64,000 nt of DNA from Flavobacteriales bacterium UBA6051 (GTDB lineage Bacteria > Bacteroidota > Bacteroidia > Flavobacteriales_D > Crocinitomicaceae): assembly GCA_002427735.1 (NCBI GenBank), contig DIYP01000012.1:1-64000 (forward strand), given 5' to 3'. This document shows positions 34,259 through 41,765 of this stretch, in pieces (positions within the stretch are counted from its first letter, which is position 1; every line of letters starts with the position of its first letter). A model generated the notes under the pieces. That model worked only from the letters and a program-made list of their open reading frames with translations, was not told the origin of the DNA and did no database searches. The position numbers and the translations under genes are program-made.

Positions 34259-35491
34259 TTAAAGTTCATAGTAGTTGGTGAACCACCCTCTTCGGCGTTG
34301 CCTCCTCATCGTTGCAGCTCTATCTAAATTGTTCTCGCCATTATTTGGGTGCATTAAGCCAGCATTCCCACGACCTCCGGTGCCTGGCATATTGTTATTG
34401 TGTTGACCGAAGAACCAATTGTTATCGTGGACAGTAACATGAGCCGCATCCGCGCGGTTGGCCATAACCAGGGGTAGAGGAATAGGTCGAGAATGAATGG
34501 TTTTGTTTACCACGCGCCGTGCGCCTCCATCTGTGGTATAAGCATAGCAGTGAAATCTTCCGGCTGCATTGCGCAGACCTCTAACAAATCCACCGTCCTG
34601 ACTTGCAGTGACTTCATATCTGACACGCCTGTTCGCTCGGATCCAATCTTTCACATGACTTTCCACCTGTCCAAGATGATCCGGATTGTTGGCACGTGCG
34701 GTGAGAGGGAAGAGGTTTGCATCCGTATTTGGTCCTCCAAGGTGGGCGTTCAATAAATGTGCTCTAACCCAACCACCGACATTACGACCTGGATTCCAAT
34801 GTGCATTTAAGCCATTAAACAGATCAGGCATCTCTTGTGCCGTTGTAAGGTTTCCGGTTTTTTTATCTGTAGGATCTAAATCAGCCTCCATTTTTCTACC
34901 GACAACCTGATTAGCCAAGCCTCCTGCTACTGTATTGTATCTAAAATTTTGTGTGGTCCATGTTACACGTGTAGCGCGTTGGACTACATTGTTTGCTGAG
35001 GTTTTAAAGGTTGGAGCACTGTGAGTTAGAGAGGGGTTGAACTTCAACTGAATAGCTCGAGCTCCCATCGTATCGGCTTCGCTTTCCAACGAACGATTGT
35101 CATTAATGTTGGTTCCATTCATTTGCAAGGTTGGTCTTACCCTTCCCTGTTTTTGCTGAACAACGTGCCATGCCTCATGAGGAAGGTGTTTCTCTTGACC
35201 TGGAGCCAGATGAATATTCGTTCCTTGCGCATAGGCATGGGCATTTAATTGTGCAGGTTTTGAAGAATTGTAATGAACTTTTACGTCGTCCAGTGAATGA
35301 CCAGACAAGTTTTCTATACCAAATTTCAATTGATCCGGTAGCCCCGTTTTATTGCTTTTTCGTTGAATGGTATTAAAACTATGCTTCCGATTATCTGCCA
35401 AATAGAGATCACCTTTACTGCGCAATTGGTGAGCGACAGCGACCTCTGAATTTTTGGTCCGTTTTGAATATGAAATTCTAGTTGTATTCAC
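34259..35491 (-). CDS. eCIS cargo: DUF4157 domain fused to DNA/RNA non-specific endonuclease
   Basis: 410 residues. Leader with LYLADNR (29-35) and TIQRK; DUF4157 (~48-150) with HEAWH (105-109) and ESEADTMG; nuclease domain (~172-325) with LDPTDKKTGN, WVRAHLLNAHLGG (241-253, H245), TDANLFPLTARAN (N259) and the ESHVKDW helix. The C-terminal ~80 residues are Asn/Gly-rich and end FTNYYEL. It is the first cargo gene after the structural operon, overlapping the upstream gene at 35488 by 4 nt, so cargo and machine are co-expressed. Target and specificity unknown. Confidence 0.82.
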   Translation of the reverse strand: MNTTRISYSKRTKNSEVAVAHQLRSKGDLYLADNRKHSFNTIQRKSNKTGLPDQLKFGIENLSGHSLDDVKVHYNSSKPAQLNAHAYAQGTNIHLAPGQEKHLPHEAWHVVQQKQGRVRPTLQMNGTNINDNRSLESEADTMGARAIQLKFNPSLTHSAPTFKTSANNVVQRATRVTWTTQNFRYNTVAGGLANQVVGRKMEADLDPTDKKTGNLTTAQEMPDLFNGLNAHWNPGRNVGGWVRAHLLNAHLGGPNTDANLFPLTARANNPDHLGQVESHVKDWIRANRRVRYEVTASQDGGFVRGLRNAAGRFHCYAYTTDGGARRVVNKTIHSRPIPLPLVMANRADAAHVTVHDNNWFFGQHNNNMPGTGGRGNAGLMHPNNGENNLDRAATMRRQRRRGWFTNYYEL

Positions 35492-36162
35492 TTTTCTTTT
35501 GAATAGTCTAATACCCCATATGGGTGAATTACAGGATGACGCAATGGATCTCGATGATTTCTCAATTTTTTTACGAATACCGGACCTTCGGCACCTGAGT
35601 AGTCAATCACTGAACAAAACTCTGATGCACTCAATGTAGCTTTCATTCGTTCAACAGTGGAGATGTTGTAACGATATTTAAGTTCACGCCCAATGAGCAG
35701 CTGTATGAGTTCCTGGTTGATCAATGTGGTTTTCTCAAACAGAGTTCGGAAATGAGCATTTTCTTCAAGTTCTAATAGTTCGAAGTAGTTTCTTCGCTCT
35801 TTTAGTCGACACTTTATTTCTTCCCACACATGACAACAAAAAATGTCAATTTGCCGATCAACTTCTTCTGGTAACCCTTCCAAAATGAGACAAACGCGAC
35901 GTTCGGTAATTAAGTATCCCGCAACGGTCAGTTCATTTTTTTTCTTGTAGTAATCGTGTTCATCTATACATGGATTTGGAACATATGGACGCTCTCTGCT
36001 ACCCCTTTCAGGATCTCTATAATTGAGTGCCTCAGCAATAATTAGCCGATATTCTTGTTCGGAAAACCATTTTTTCCAGCCACCAATAACCAGCGTCAAG
36101 GAGATATAGAAAGCTTCGGGCTTCTTTCTGGTATTTGATATGTTGGATTGTGTCTTGCTCAT
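35488..36162 (-). CDS. Unknown eCIS-locus protein, possible catalytically dead Y1-transposase-like fold
   Basis: 224 residues, no signal peptide. The pattern YISLTLVIGGWKKWFSEQEYRLIIAEALNY (split here only for reading as residues ~19-48) followed by ELTVAGYLITERRVCLILEGL resembles REP-associated tyrosine transposase (Y1/HUH) folds, where the second segment normally reads YxxMPNHxHLL; here the HxH is replaced by RVC, so nuclease activity is unlikely. The resemblance is by eye only. A basic, proline-containing tail ends the protein. It sits 12 nt after the ATPase gene and overlaps the first cargo gene by 4 nt, which suggests a role at the machine-cargo interface (loading, chaperone or autoregulation). 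Not recognised with certainty. Confidence 0.5.
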   Translation of the reverse strand: MSKTQSNISNTRKKPEAFYISLTLVIGGWKKWFSEQEYRLIIAEALNYRDPERGSRERPYVPNPCIDEHDYYKKKNELTVAGYLITERRVCLILEGLPEEVDRQIDIFCCHVWEEIKCRLKERRNYFELLELEENAHFRTLFEKTTLINQELIQLLIGRELKYRYNISTVERMKATLSASEFCSVIDYSGAEGPVFVKKLRNHRDPLRHPVIHPYGVLDYSKEK

Positions 36163-36174
36163 GCACTATACGAG

Positions 36175-37530
36175 TTAGTTTAGTATGCTTACAGTTCGGT
36201 TTTCTTTCTTGAACTCTTTGCGAATGGCAGCGAGGAGTTCACGTTCGGAAACGACCGTATTGTTGCGCTGAATAACGGAAATTGCACACGAGCGCAGAAC
36301 GTTGATGATAGCTCCACCGGCAAGCTCATAGTCTTCGGCAACCTTGTATAGATCAATTCCTGAATCGAGGGTACATGTGCCTGAAAATGCACGCTTCCAC
36401 AATTGATAGCGTTCATCTGTGGTTGGTATTGTAAAGTGTATAATGGACTGGAAACGACGTGTGAAAGCATCATCCATATTCGATTTGAGATTTGAGGCCA
36501 GGATTACTATTCCGGGAAAAGCTTCCACTCGTTGTAGGAGGTAACCCGTTTGTTGATTAGCATAGCGATCATTGGAAGATTGCGTGCTTGTTCGCTTCCC
36601 AAAAAGTGAGTCGGCTTCATCAAAAAACAGGATCCAGTTTTTCTGTTCTGCCATATCGAATATTTTGGAGAGATTTTTCTCTGTTTCTCCAATGTATTTC
36701 GACACAATCATTGACAAGTCTATTCGATAGACGTTTCGCTTTGATATTTTTCCCAAAAGTGTTGCGGTCAATGTCTTTCCGGTTCCGGGTGGACCATAAA
36801 ACAACGCGCGATACCCCGGCTTAATTTTTTTACCAAGCCCCCATTCATTGAGGAGTTTGTCGCCATGTTCCAACCATGTTGTAATTTCATTCAGCTGTTT
36901 CATGATCGTACTGTCAAGAACAACGTCCTCCCAATCAAGCTGTGTGGTAATTCGCTCTGCTGGAAAAGCCTCACCGTGCTCCGGCTCAGGGTGATTTCCG
37001 TTAACGAAGTATTGTATCCAATAGTTTGTAATGCTCAGTGCCCCATTAAGAGGAGGAATAAACGATTCGACTTCACCCAGTTCAATTACCTTATTAAAAG
37101 TAAGGGTACTTTGGTCATCAAACACATTGAGAACTTCATCCCTCCATTCAGGGTTAGTTGCTGTAATCAAAAAGCAAAGTGTTTGCCCGGTGGGAATAAA
37201 GCCACTGTGCTGGTCGCTTATGATTCCACCGAATTCAGTGAAACCTCTGTCGTACAATTGATTCTTTCCGAAAAAGATATCCAAGACTTCGGGAGCAATG
37301 TGAGGTGCAATAGCTAGTGCAAGCGCCAGTCGTTCATAGATGTTTGGTTCCCAATCATTAATACACGTAGCATAAGGGGAGTCATCTTCAGATAAGTCGG
37401 GAACCGGAATATCCATCCAATGATTTTCATGGCCCTCCTGAAGCAAATAGCTTCGAATCACCTGATCGATAACCAGTTGCAGCCATTGAAGATCTTCATA
37501 TATTGCGTGAAGCGGATTATTCTTCTCCAT
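36175..37530 (-). CDS. eCIS AAA+ ATPase (Afp15-like)
   Basis: 451 residues from the ATG at 37530 (MEKNNPLHAIYED), which overlaps the upstream stop by 14 nt; in-frame Mets further upstream (to 37569) are possible. The N-terminal ~220 residues are helical; the AAA+ module has Walker A GPPGTGKT (~246-253), Walker B WILFFDEAD (~299-307), sensor region ILASNLKSNMDDAFTRRF and a C-terminal lid. All eCIS loci encode one such cytoplasmic ATPase, essential for assembly or cargo handling (family knowledge). ATPase motifs are intact. Confidence 0.88.
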   Translation of the reverse strand: MEKNNPLHAIYEDLQWLQLVIDQVIRSYLLQEGHENHWMDIPVPDLSEDDSPYATCINDWEPNIYERLALALAIAPHIAPEVLDIFFGKNQLYDRGFTEFGGIISDQHSGFIPTGQTLCFLITATNPEWRDEVLNVFDDQSTLTFNKVIELGEVESFIPPLNGALSITNYWIQYFVNGNHPEPEHGEAFPAERITTQLDWEDVVLDSTIMKQLNEITTWLEHGDKLLNEWGLGKKIKPGYRALFYGPPGTGKTLTATLLGKISKRNVYRIDLSMIVSKYIGETEKNLSKIFDMAEQKNWILFFDEADSLFGKRTSTQSSNDRYANQQTGYLLQRVEAFPGIVILASNLKSNMDDAFTRRFQSIIHFTIPTTDERYQLWKRAFSGTCTLDSGIDLYKVAEDYELAGGAIINVLRSCAISVIQRNNTVVSERELLAAIRKEFKKENRTVSILN

Positions 37531-38437
37531 AGCTGATGAATAATTTTTCGACATCATCCATATTCGCATCAGCCCATCTGAAATACAGTAGAGCCGTATT
37601 TGGATTCAGCTGATTGGCTTGAAGCATGTCCAGCAAGGATGCCTGCGAGTCAACAGGAATCTGTGGAGCATAGTTTGTATCGGTATAAAAGTCGTAATCG
37701 AAATAGGAGCCTGCCCAGGAATCATGATTTTGACGAGAATTGATCAGATCACTAATAAATACATTGAGTTGCTCGTCCTGTACAACTAGTTTTTTGGCCT
37801 TATAGAAAACAGGTTTTCTGTTAGCTTCACGGTTGTAATAATCAATATCTTTCGATTGGATCGTTTTACAGGTTTCGTGTCCAAAAACGTCGGACAGACC
37901 GTAGCTTTGTTCTTCCGTTGCGATCTCTAATTCGCCTTTCTTTGATCCAGAAACGGCTAAGGTCCAATCAGATGTAGTTGCAACATCTGTTACAATGTAA
38001 AGGTCTCTAAAGGAGTAAAGAACCTGAGTCATCTTAATGATTAGTTCCTGTTGAATATCATTCCAGTTCGAGATGCGAACCGATTTAGGATTGTTTCCTT
38101 TAAACATGAAACTTCCGCGATGATCGAAGGCTAAAATTTGCTTGCTGAACTCGATATCTGCAATGGCTCCTTTGCCTTTTCCGCGACCGGAGTACTTTTT
38201 GGAAACACCCTCGCCAAAGTGCCAGCTTGCTGGGTTGAGCAACTGATCATCATCAAGCTCCACGTTTTCATCGCTGACAATTCCTTTCTTGAAAATATTT
38301 CCCAGAATGATCATCTCTCCATTGATGATTTGAAAAAAATCACCCGGATATATGTTTTGATTAAGAGGAGCGGAAGGAATGAAGCCTCCCGTTTTGAAGT
38401 AAAAATTGCGATAAAATGGCTTGAAAGAACTGTGCAT
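37517..38437 (-). CDS. Unknown eCIS-locus protein
   Basis: 306 residues, no signal peptide or membrane segment. It begins with an aromatic-rich stretch (FKPFYRNFYFKTGGFIPS), followed by a beta-rich body (GDFFQIINGEMIILGNIFKKG, ILAFDHRGSFMFKGN) and a C-terminal acidic helical segment (ANMDDVEKLFISYGEE). The final residues may pair with the ATPase, whose gene overlaps its 3' end. I do not recognise a family. Position between the coiled-coil proteins and the ATPase suggests a structural accessory or assembly factor. Confidence 0.6.
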   Translation of the reverse strand: MHSSFKPFYRNFYFKTGGFIPSAPLNQNIYPGDFFQIINGEMIILGNIFKKGIVSDENVELDDDQLLNPASWHFGEGVSKKYSGRGKGKGAIADIEFSKQILAFDHRGSFMFKGNNPKSVRISNWNDIQQELIIKMTQVLYSFRDLYIVTDVATTSDWTLAVSGSKKGELEIATEEQSYGLSDVFGHETCKTIQSKDIDYYNREANRKPVFYKAKKLVVQDEQLNVFISDLINSRQNHDSWAGSYFDYDFYTDTNYAPQIPVDSQASLLDMLQANQLNPNTALLYFRWADANMDDVEKLFISYGEE

Positions 38438-38453
38438 ATTGTGTGTTTTATAG

Positions 38454-38481
38454 GTCCGCCACCCGAATTCGGGCAGCGGAC
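38454..38481 (-). promoter_or_regulatory. Strong intercistronic hairpin in the eCIS operon
   Basis: Minus-strand RNA can fold a 12-bp stem GTCCGCTGCCCG/CGGGTGGCGGAC with an AATT loop; two pairs are G-U wobbles in this strand but C-A mismatches in the other, favouring function in the operon transcript. It lies in the 72-nt gap between two eCIS genes. On the plus strand it is followed by seven T, so an antisense-direction terminator is an alternative reading. Confidence 0.5.
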
Positions 38482-38509
38482 TTTTTTTCTAAATCTAGGT
38501 ACGATGGAC

Positions 38510-39391
38510 CTAGGATGCAAGTGCTGCGGCATTTGCTGCAGCTAACTCAGCCTCAAGTGAATTAAGGTTGATTGTTGCGGCATCAAGCTTCGCATTTGCG
38601 TCATTCAATTGATCTGTAACGATTGTTACAGCATCATACTCATGTTGGTAAATCTGATCTGCACGAGTGTAGGCGTTGTCCAAAAGAGTCTCTAAACAAT
38701 CGATCGTAATTGTCAACGTTGTTGAGCTCTTTTTTCCTTTTTTCGTCTTCTTCTGCTGTGTGATTTCCTTTACATCATCCGTCGTTAGGATATGAAGGAA
38801 GGCATCTGCCTGAAGTCTCTCAAGAGCGGCTGCAGCTTGCGCCTCAGAATTTGATGCCTGCGCAGTAAAGACAGAATCCAGGGCTACCAAGGTCAATGCG
38901 ACAGCATTGTTGGCATCTGTTCCTGCCTGCGTTATCATCGAAACAAGATCGTCAGAGATCAATGGGTTGAGTGCTTTTGATCGAACAATTAAGTTCGATA
39001 ACTTCTCAATCACTTCTGACGCGTAAATGAGTTTGTCAATTACATCTTTGATGTCAGCAGCCAATTTATTGGTTAGCGCATCTGCTTCGGTCATTTCGTC
39101 ATAAGCAATATTTGAGTTATTAAGTAAGTCTCCTGCTGCATTTACAACACCAATCATCATATTCTTGTTGTTAAGAGCCGATGTTCGGTTCGTATCTGCG
39201 AGCGAAAGGTAACCTTCAAAATTGGCCAGTTTGGCGGTCAGGGAGTCGACCATGGCTTGATAAGTATTTACAGAGTTTTGGGCATCGATCACCTCAAGGG
39301 TCAATCGATCCAACTCCGCTTTTTTCTGTTCCGTAACTCCATATTTCGGAACGCGCGGCTGTGCCGCCATTGGGACTAATACATTTTTCAT
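38510..39391 (-). CDS. Helical/coiled-coil eCIS-locus protein of unknown role
   Basis: 293 residues, Ala/Asp/Asn-rich and almost wholly helical, with heptad-like stretches near 25-60 (KAELDRLTLEVIDAQNSV) and at the C-terminus (NDANAKLDAATINLNSLEAEL). A basic loop KKTKKGKKSS interrupts at about 218-227. No signal peptide, cysteine-poor. It lies 12 nt from the larger coiled-coil protein upstream. In the Afp gene order this region, next to tape measure and ATPase, is where the tail fibre gene would be found; no fibre gene is otherwise seen, so this is a candidate appendage or fibre-associated protein (inference). Confidence 0.6.
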   Translation of the reverse strand: MKNVLVPMAAQPRVPKYGVTEQKKAELDRLTLEVIDAQNSVNTYQAMVDSLTAKLANFEGYLSLADTNRTSALNNKNMMIGVVNAAGDLLNNSNIAYDEMTEADALTNKLAADIKDVIDKLIYASEVIEKLSNLIVRSKALNPLISDDLVSMITQAGTDANNAVALTLVALDSVFTAQASNSEAQAAAALERLQADAFLHILTTDDVKEITQQKKTKKGKKSSTTLTITIDCLETLLDNAYTRADQIYQHEYDAVTIVTDQLNDANAKLDAATINLNSLEAELAAANAAALAS

Positions 39392-39403
39392 AATTCTGTG
39401 TTT

Positions 39404-41653
39404 TTAGTTAAGATCACTTGGTATATATTGGAAAGGCTCCATAAATCTGAAGTTAGACAATGTGCTCTCGAACATTTCGGGGGTATATGTGTCCTCTTCT
39501 TCCTGTGCGGAAACACCCAGAATAACAGGAATATACCACTTACCTTCCATCAGTTGATTTCCGAAGTTATCGGTTGTCGAAGCGTTGATATACGCCTGAT
39601 ATGGAATCATTAATTCGACGTCAATGTCGATACCTTTCTTTAGTTTTTCCAGGTGCACTTCAAGTCCAGCTCCATCTGCCTGTGTTGCCGGAAGGAAGTT
39701 TCCGTCTGGAACTTGCTCGGCGATTTCAGCGTCAAAAATGAAATCCGGTGCATGGTTTTCACCCTTATTGAATTTATCTACCAATGCTTGTTTTTCATTT
39801 TGCAAATCTGTCAATTTAGGCTTTAGAACGTTTATTTGATCTGAGTAATAGCTAGCATCATTATCAGAATCAGCCTTGTCTGACTGAAGCTGTGATTTTT
39901 TTGCTTCAAGCACGGCCAAGTGTTCTGGATCATCCTGAGAATTGTCTATCTCCTTTTGAACATTTTTGATTTCTTGCCCAAGCTTTTTGCTGCTTTTCTT
40001 AGCACCATCCATACCATCCCTGTAGGAGTTAATTTGAAGTTGAATCGAATCAATCTCTGTATCGTATTGCACTGAAATTTTTTCCAATTCAACCATTCTT
40101 TGTTGAGCGTGATCCGCCATAAACTTCCCATTCACACGTGTATCGTGCAATAGGAACATACAGCGATAGTCAACCTTAAAGAATCCATCATTTGTTGGAG
40201 TTGGCATGAGCGCAGCGTCAAACGTTACGCGATACTCTGGATCTGGCTCATCATCTGATAATGGTGTATACGTGTCAACAGCAATTGAAACGCCAGCGTC
40301 TACCTCATTAGGGTCAACGTCGATATAAGCATCTTCTGTAGTCACTGTTGCTTCTGTATATGGGGTTACATTGATCGATCCATTGTCTACAGGAACCAGT
40401 TCGAATAACAATTCAAACGGAGCAGATGGCGCCGTAAGGAAATTGTCGTAATTGTTGATTTTCCACTTATAATCTTCAACATATACCGCCAAAATGAATA
40501 CGGTATATTGTGTTCCGAACTCAAGCGCATCACCATCAGAATCGATTAGATCGATTTCTCCATCTTCATAAAGGTCGAATGTATGTTCGATTTTAGCAGG
40601 AGTGAGGTTCTCCATAGGTTCTGAATCATCCAAATTGGCAGTACCCTTGGACACTCCTTTTGAAACTTTTCTTAGTGTTTCAGGTTCTGGGAGTCCAACT
40701 TGATAAAGCGCTGGAGAATCCTGTTGAAGCATTGTATCTGCGTTTGTCAAAGAGAAGATGGATTTACGATCGTTCTTAACGAAAATTGCGTAGTACTCGC
40801 TTACAGGGTAGTAAGGCTGCTCAAATCTCAGTTTAAACGGATTGGTAATTTGATCAAAAGAGATATGAATTCCTGTAGGTGAGGATTTCGGTCCCGCTAC
40901 GTCCGCTTCAAGTGCCAGATTGAGCTCGTCATTCATTGTGTTATAAGCATCCTGTGTTGCGATGTCTTCTACCAGATTGTCCAGGAAGTCTCCCTCAGCT
41001 GATTTCTCATCAGCACTCGCACTGGCAACAGCTTCTGTATCTGTGCTCACAAGTTCTGAAGTTGTATCGAAGTCGCTCTTGGCTACCGCTAACAGGTCAT
41101 TCATACTGGCGTTTGTGCTGGTTGACTTGTCAGCCACAGCCGAAATGCTAACTCCGGCAGTGGATGCCGATGCTTCCATGGCAATCTGTGAAGCTCTTTC
41201 CGCTTGATAAGCTGTGATATTAATCAGCTCTTTAGCTTCAACTGTTTGGTCATAGATGTCCGTTCCGAAGTCCGCAGCGTTTACAATACTGAAAGCGTTT
41301 CCAATATCTCCTGCCAATTTTACGATGGCATTTGTCGCCGTCTGTACGTTCGCAGCGGCTACGGCCGTATTCGTTACAGATTGTTGGATATAGGTGTTCG
41401 CCTGATTTGCTGATTTCAATTGATTGTTTGATGCATTCGAGCAATCAACGGCTTGTGTCTGTACCTTTCCTTTTTCTTCCAATTGACCTGAGGCCAGGTC
41501 AAGTTTTTCATCTGCTGTGATCGTCGCACCTTCAGCGTAATAGAGGGTGAACTTTGAAGCAGTCGTAATGGCCTGAATGTTCAACAACGCGATCTCCTGA
41601 TTATACAAGGAGTTGACCACGGTTGTGTTTAGATTTTCATTGTACGTGTTCAT
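39404..41653 (-). CDS. Large helical plus beta eCIS-locus protein, candidate fibre or baseplate appendage
   Basis: 749 residues. Residues ~1-245 are Ala/Thr/Asn-rich helices (SVTNTAVAAANVQTATNA), ~255-525 a beta-domain region with FKLRFEQPYYPVSEYYAIFVK and a DGEIDLIDSDGDALEFG acidic loop, ~530-640 a long charged coiled coil (KLGQEIKNVQKEIDNSQ, EAKKSQLQSDKAD), ~650-749 a second beta region ending FMEPFQYIPSDLN. No signal peptide or enzyme motif. Such helix-beta-coil layouts suit a trimeric fibre, but homology to known Afp13-like fibres is not visible. Separated from the tape measure gene by a 112-nt AT-rich gap in which I see no clear promoter. Confidence 0.6.
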   Translation of the reverse strand: MNTYNENLNTTVVNSLYNQEIALLNIQAITTASKFTLYYAEGATITADEKLDLASGQLEEKGKVQTQAVDCSNASNNQLKSANQANTYIQQSVTNTAVAAANVQTATNAIVKLAGDIGNAFSIVNAADFGTDIYDQTVEAKELINITAYQAERASQIAMEASASTAGVSISAVADKSTSTNASMNDLLAVAKSDFDTTSELVSTDTEAVASASADEKSAEGDFLDNLVEDIATQDAYNTMNDELNLALEADVAGPKSSPTGIHISFDQITNPFKLRFEQPYYPVSEYYAIFVKNDRKSIFSLTNADTMLQQDSPALYQVGLPEPETLRKVSKGVSKGTANLDDSEPMENLTPAKIEHTFDLYEDGEIDLIDSDGDALEFGTQYTVFILAVYVEDYKWKINNYDNFLTAPSAPFELLFELVPVDNGSINVTPYTEATVTTEDAYIDVDPNEVDAGVSIAVDTYTPLSDDEPDPEYRVTFDAALMPTPTNDGFFKVDYRCMFLLHDTRVNGKFMADHAQQRMVELEKISVQYDTEIDSIQLQINSYRDGMDGAKKSSKKLGQEIKNVQKEIDNSQDDPEHLAVLEAKKSQLQSDKADSDNDASYYSDQINVLKPKLTDLQNEKQALVDKFNKGENHAPDFIFDAEIAEQVPDGNFLPATQADGAGLEVHLEKLKKGIDIDVELMIPYQAYINASTTDNFGNQLMEGKWYIPVILGVSAQEEEDTYTPEMFESTLSNFRFMEPFQYIPSDLN

Positions 41654-41765
41654 TTGATGTATTTTTAGTTTATTATTTAATTATTCATTGGGGTCCTCCA
41701 TGAGGATTGAATGATCTAGCTGCTATTTATTTTTTCTATTCGTGTGGTTCTCATAGGTGTTTATT

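Noticed and set aside
41654..41765. Possible internal promoter in the eCIS operon
   Set aside because: The gap is AT-rich with a small TCCTC/GAGGA stem, but no TAnnTTTG on the minus strand was found.
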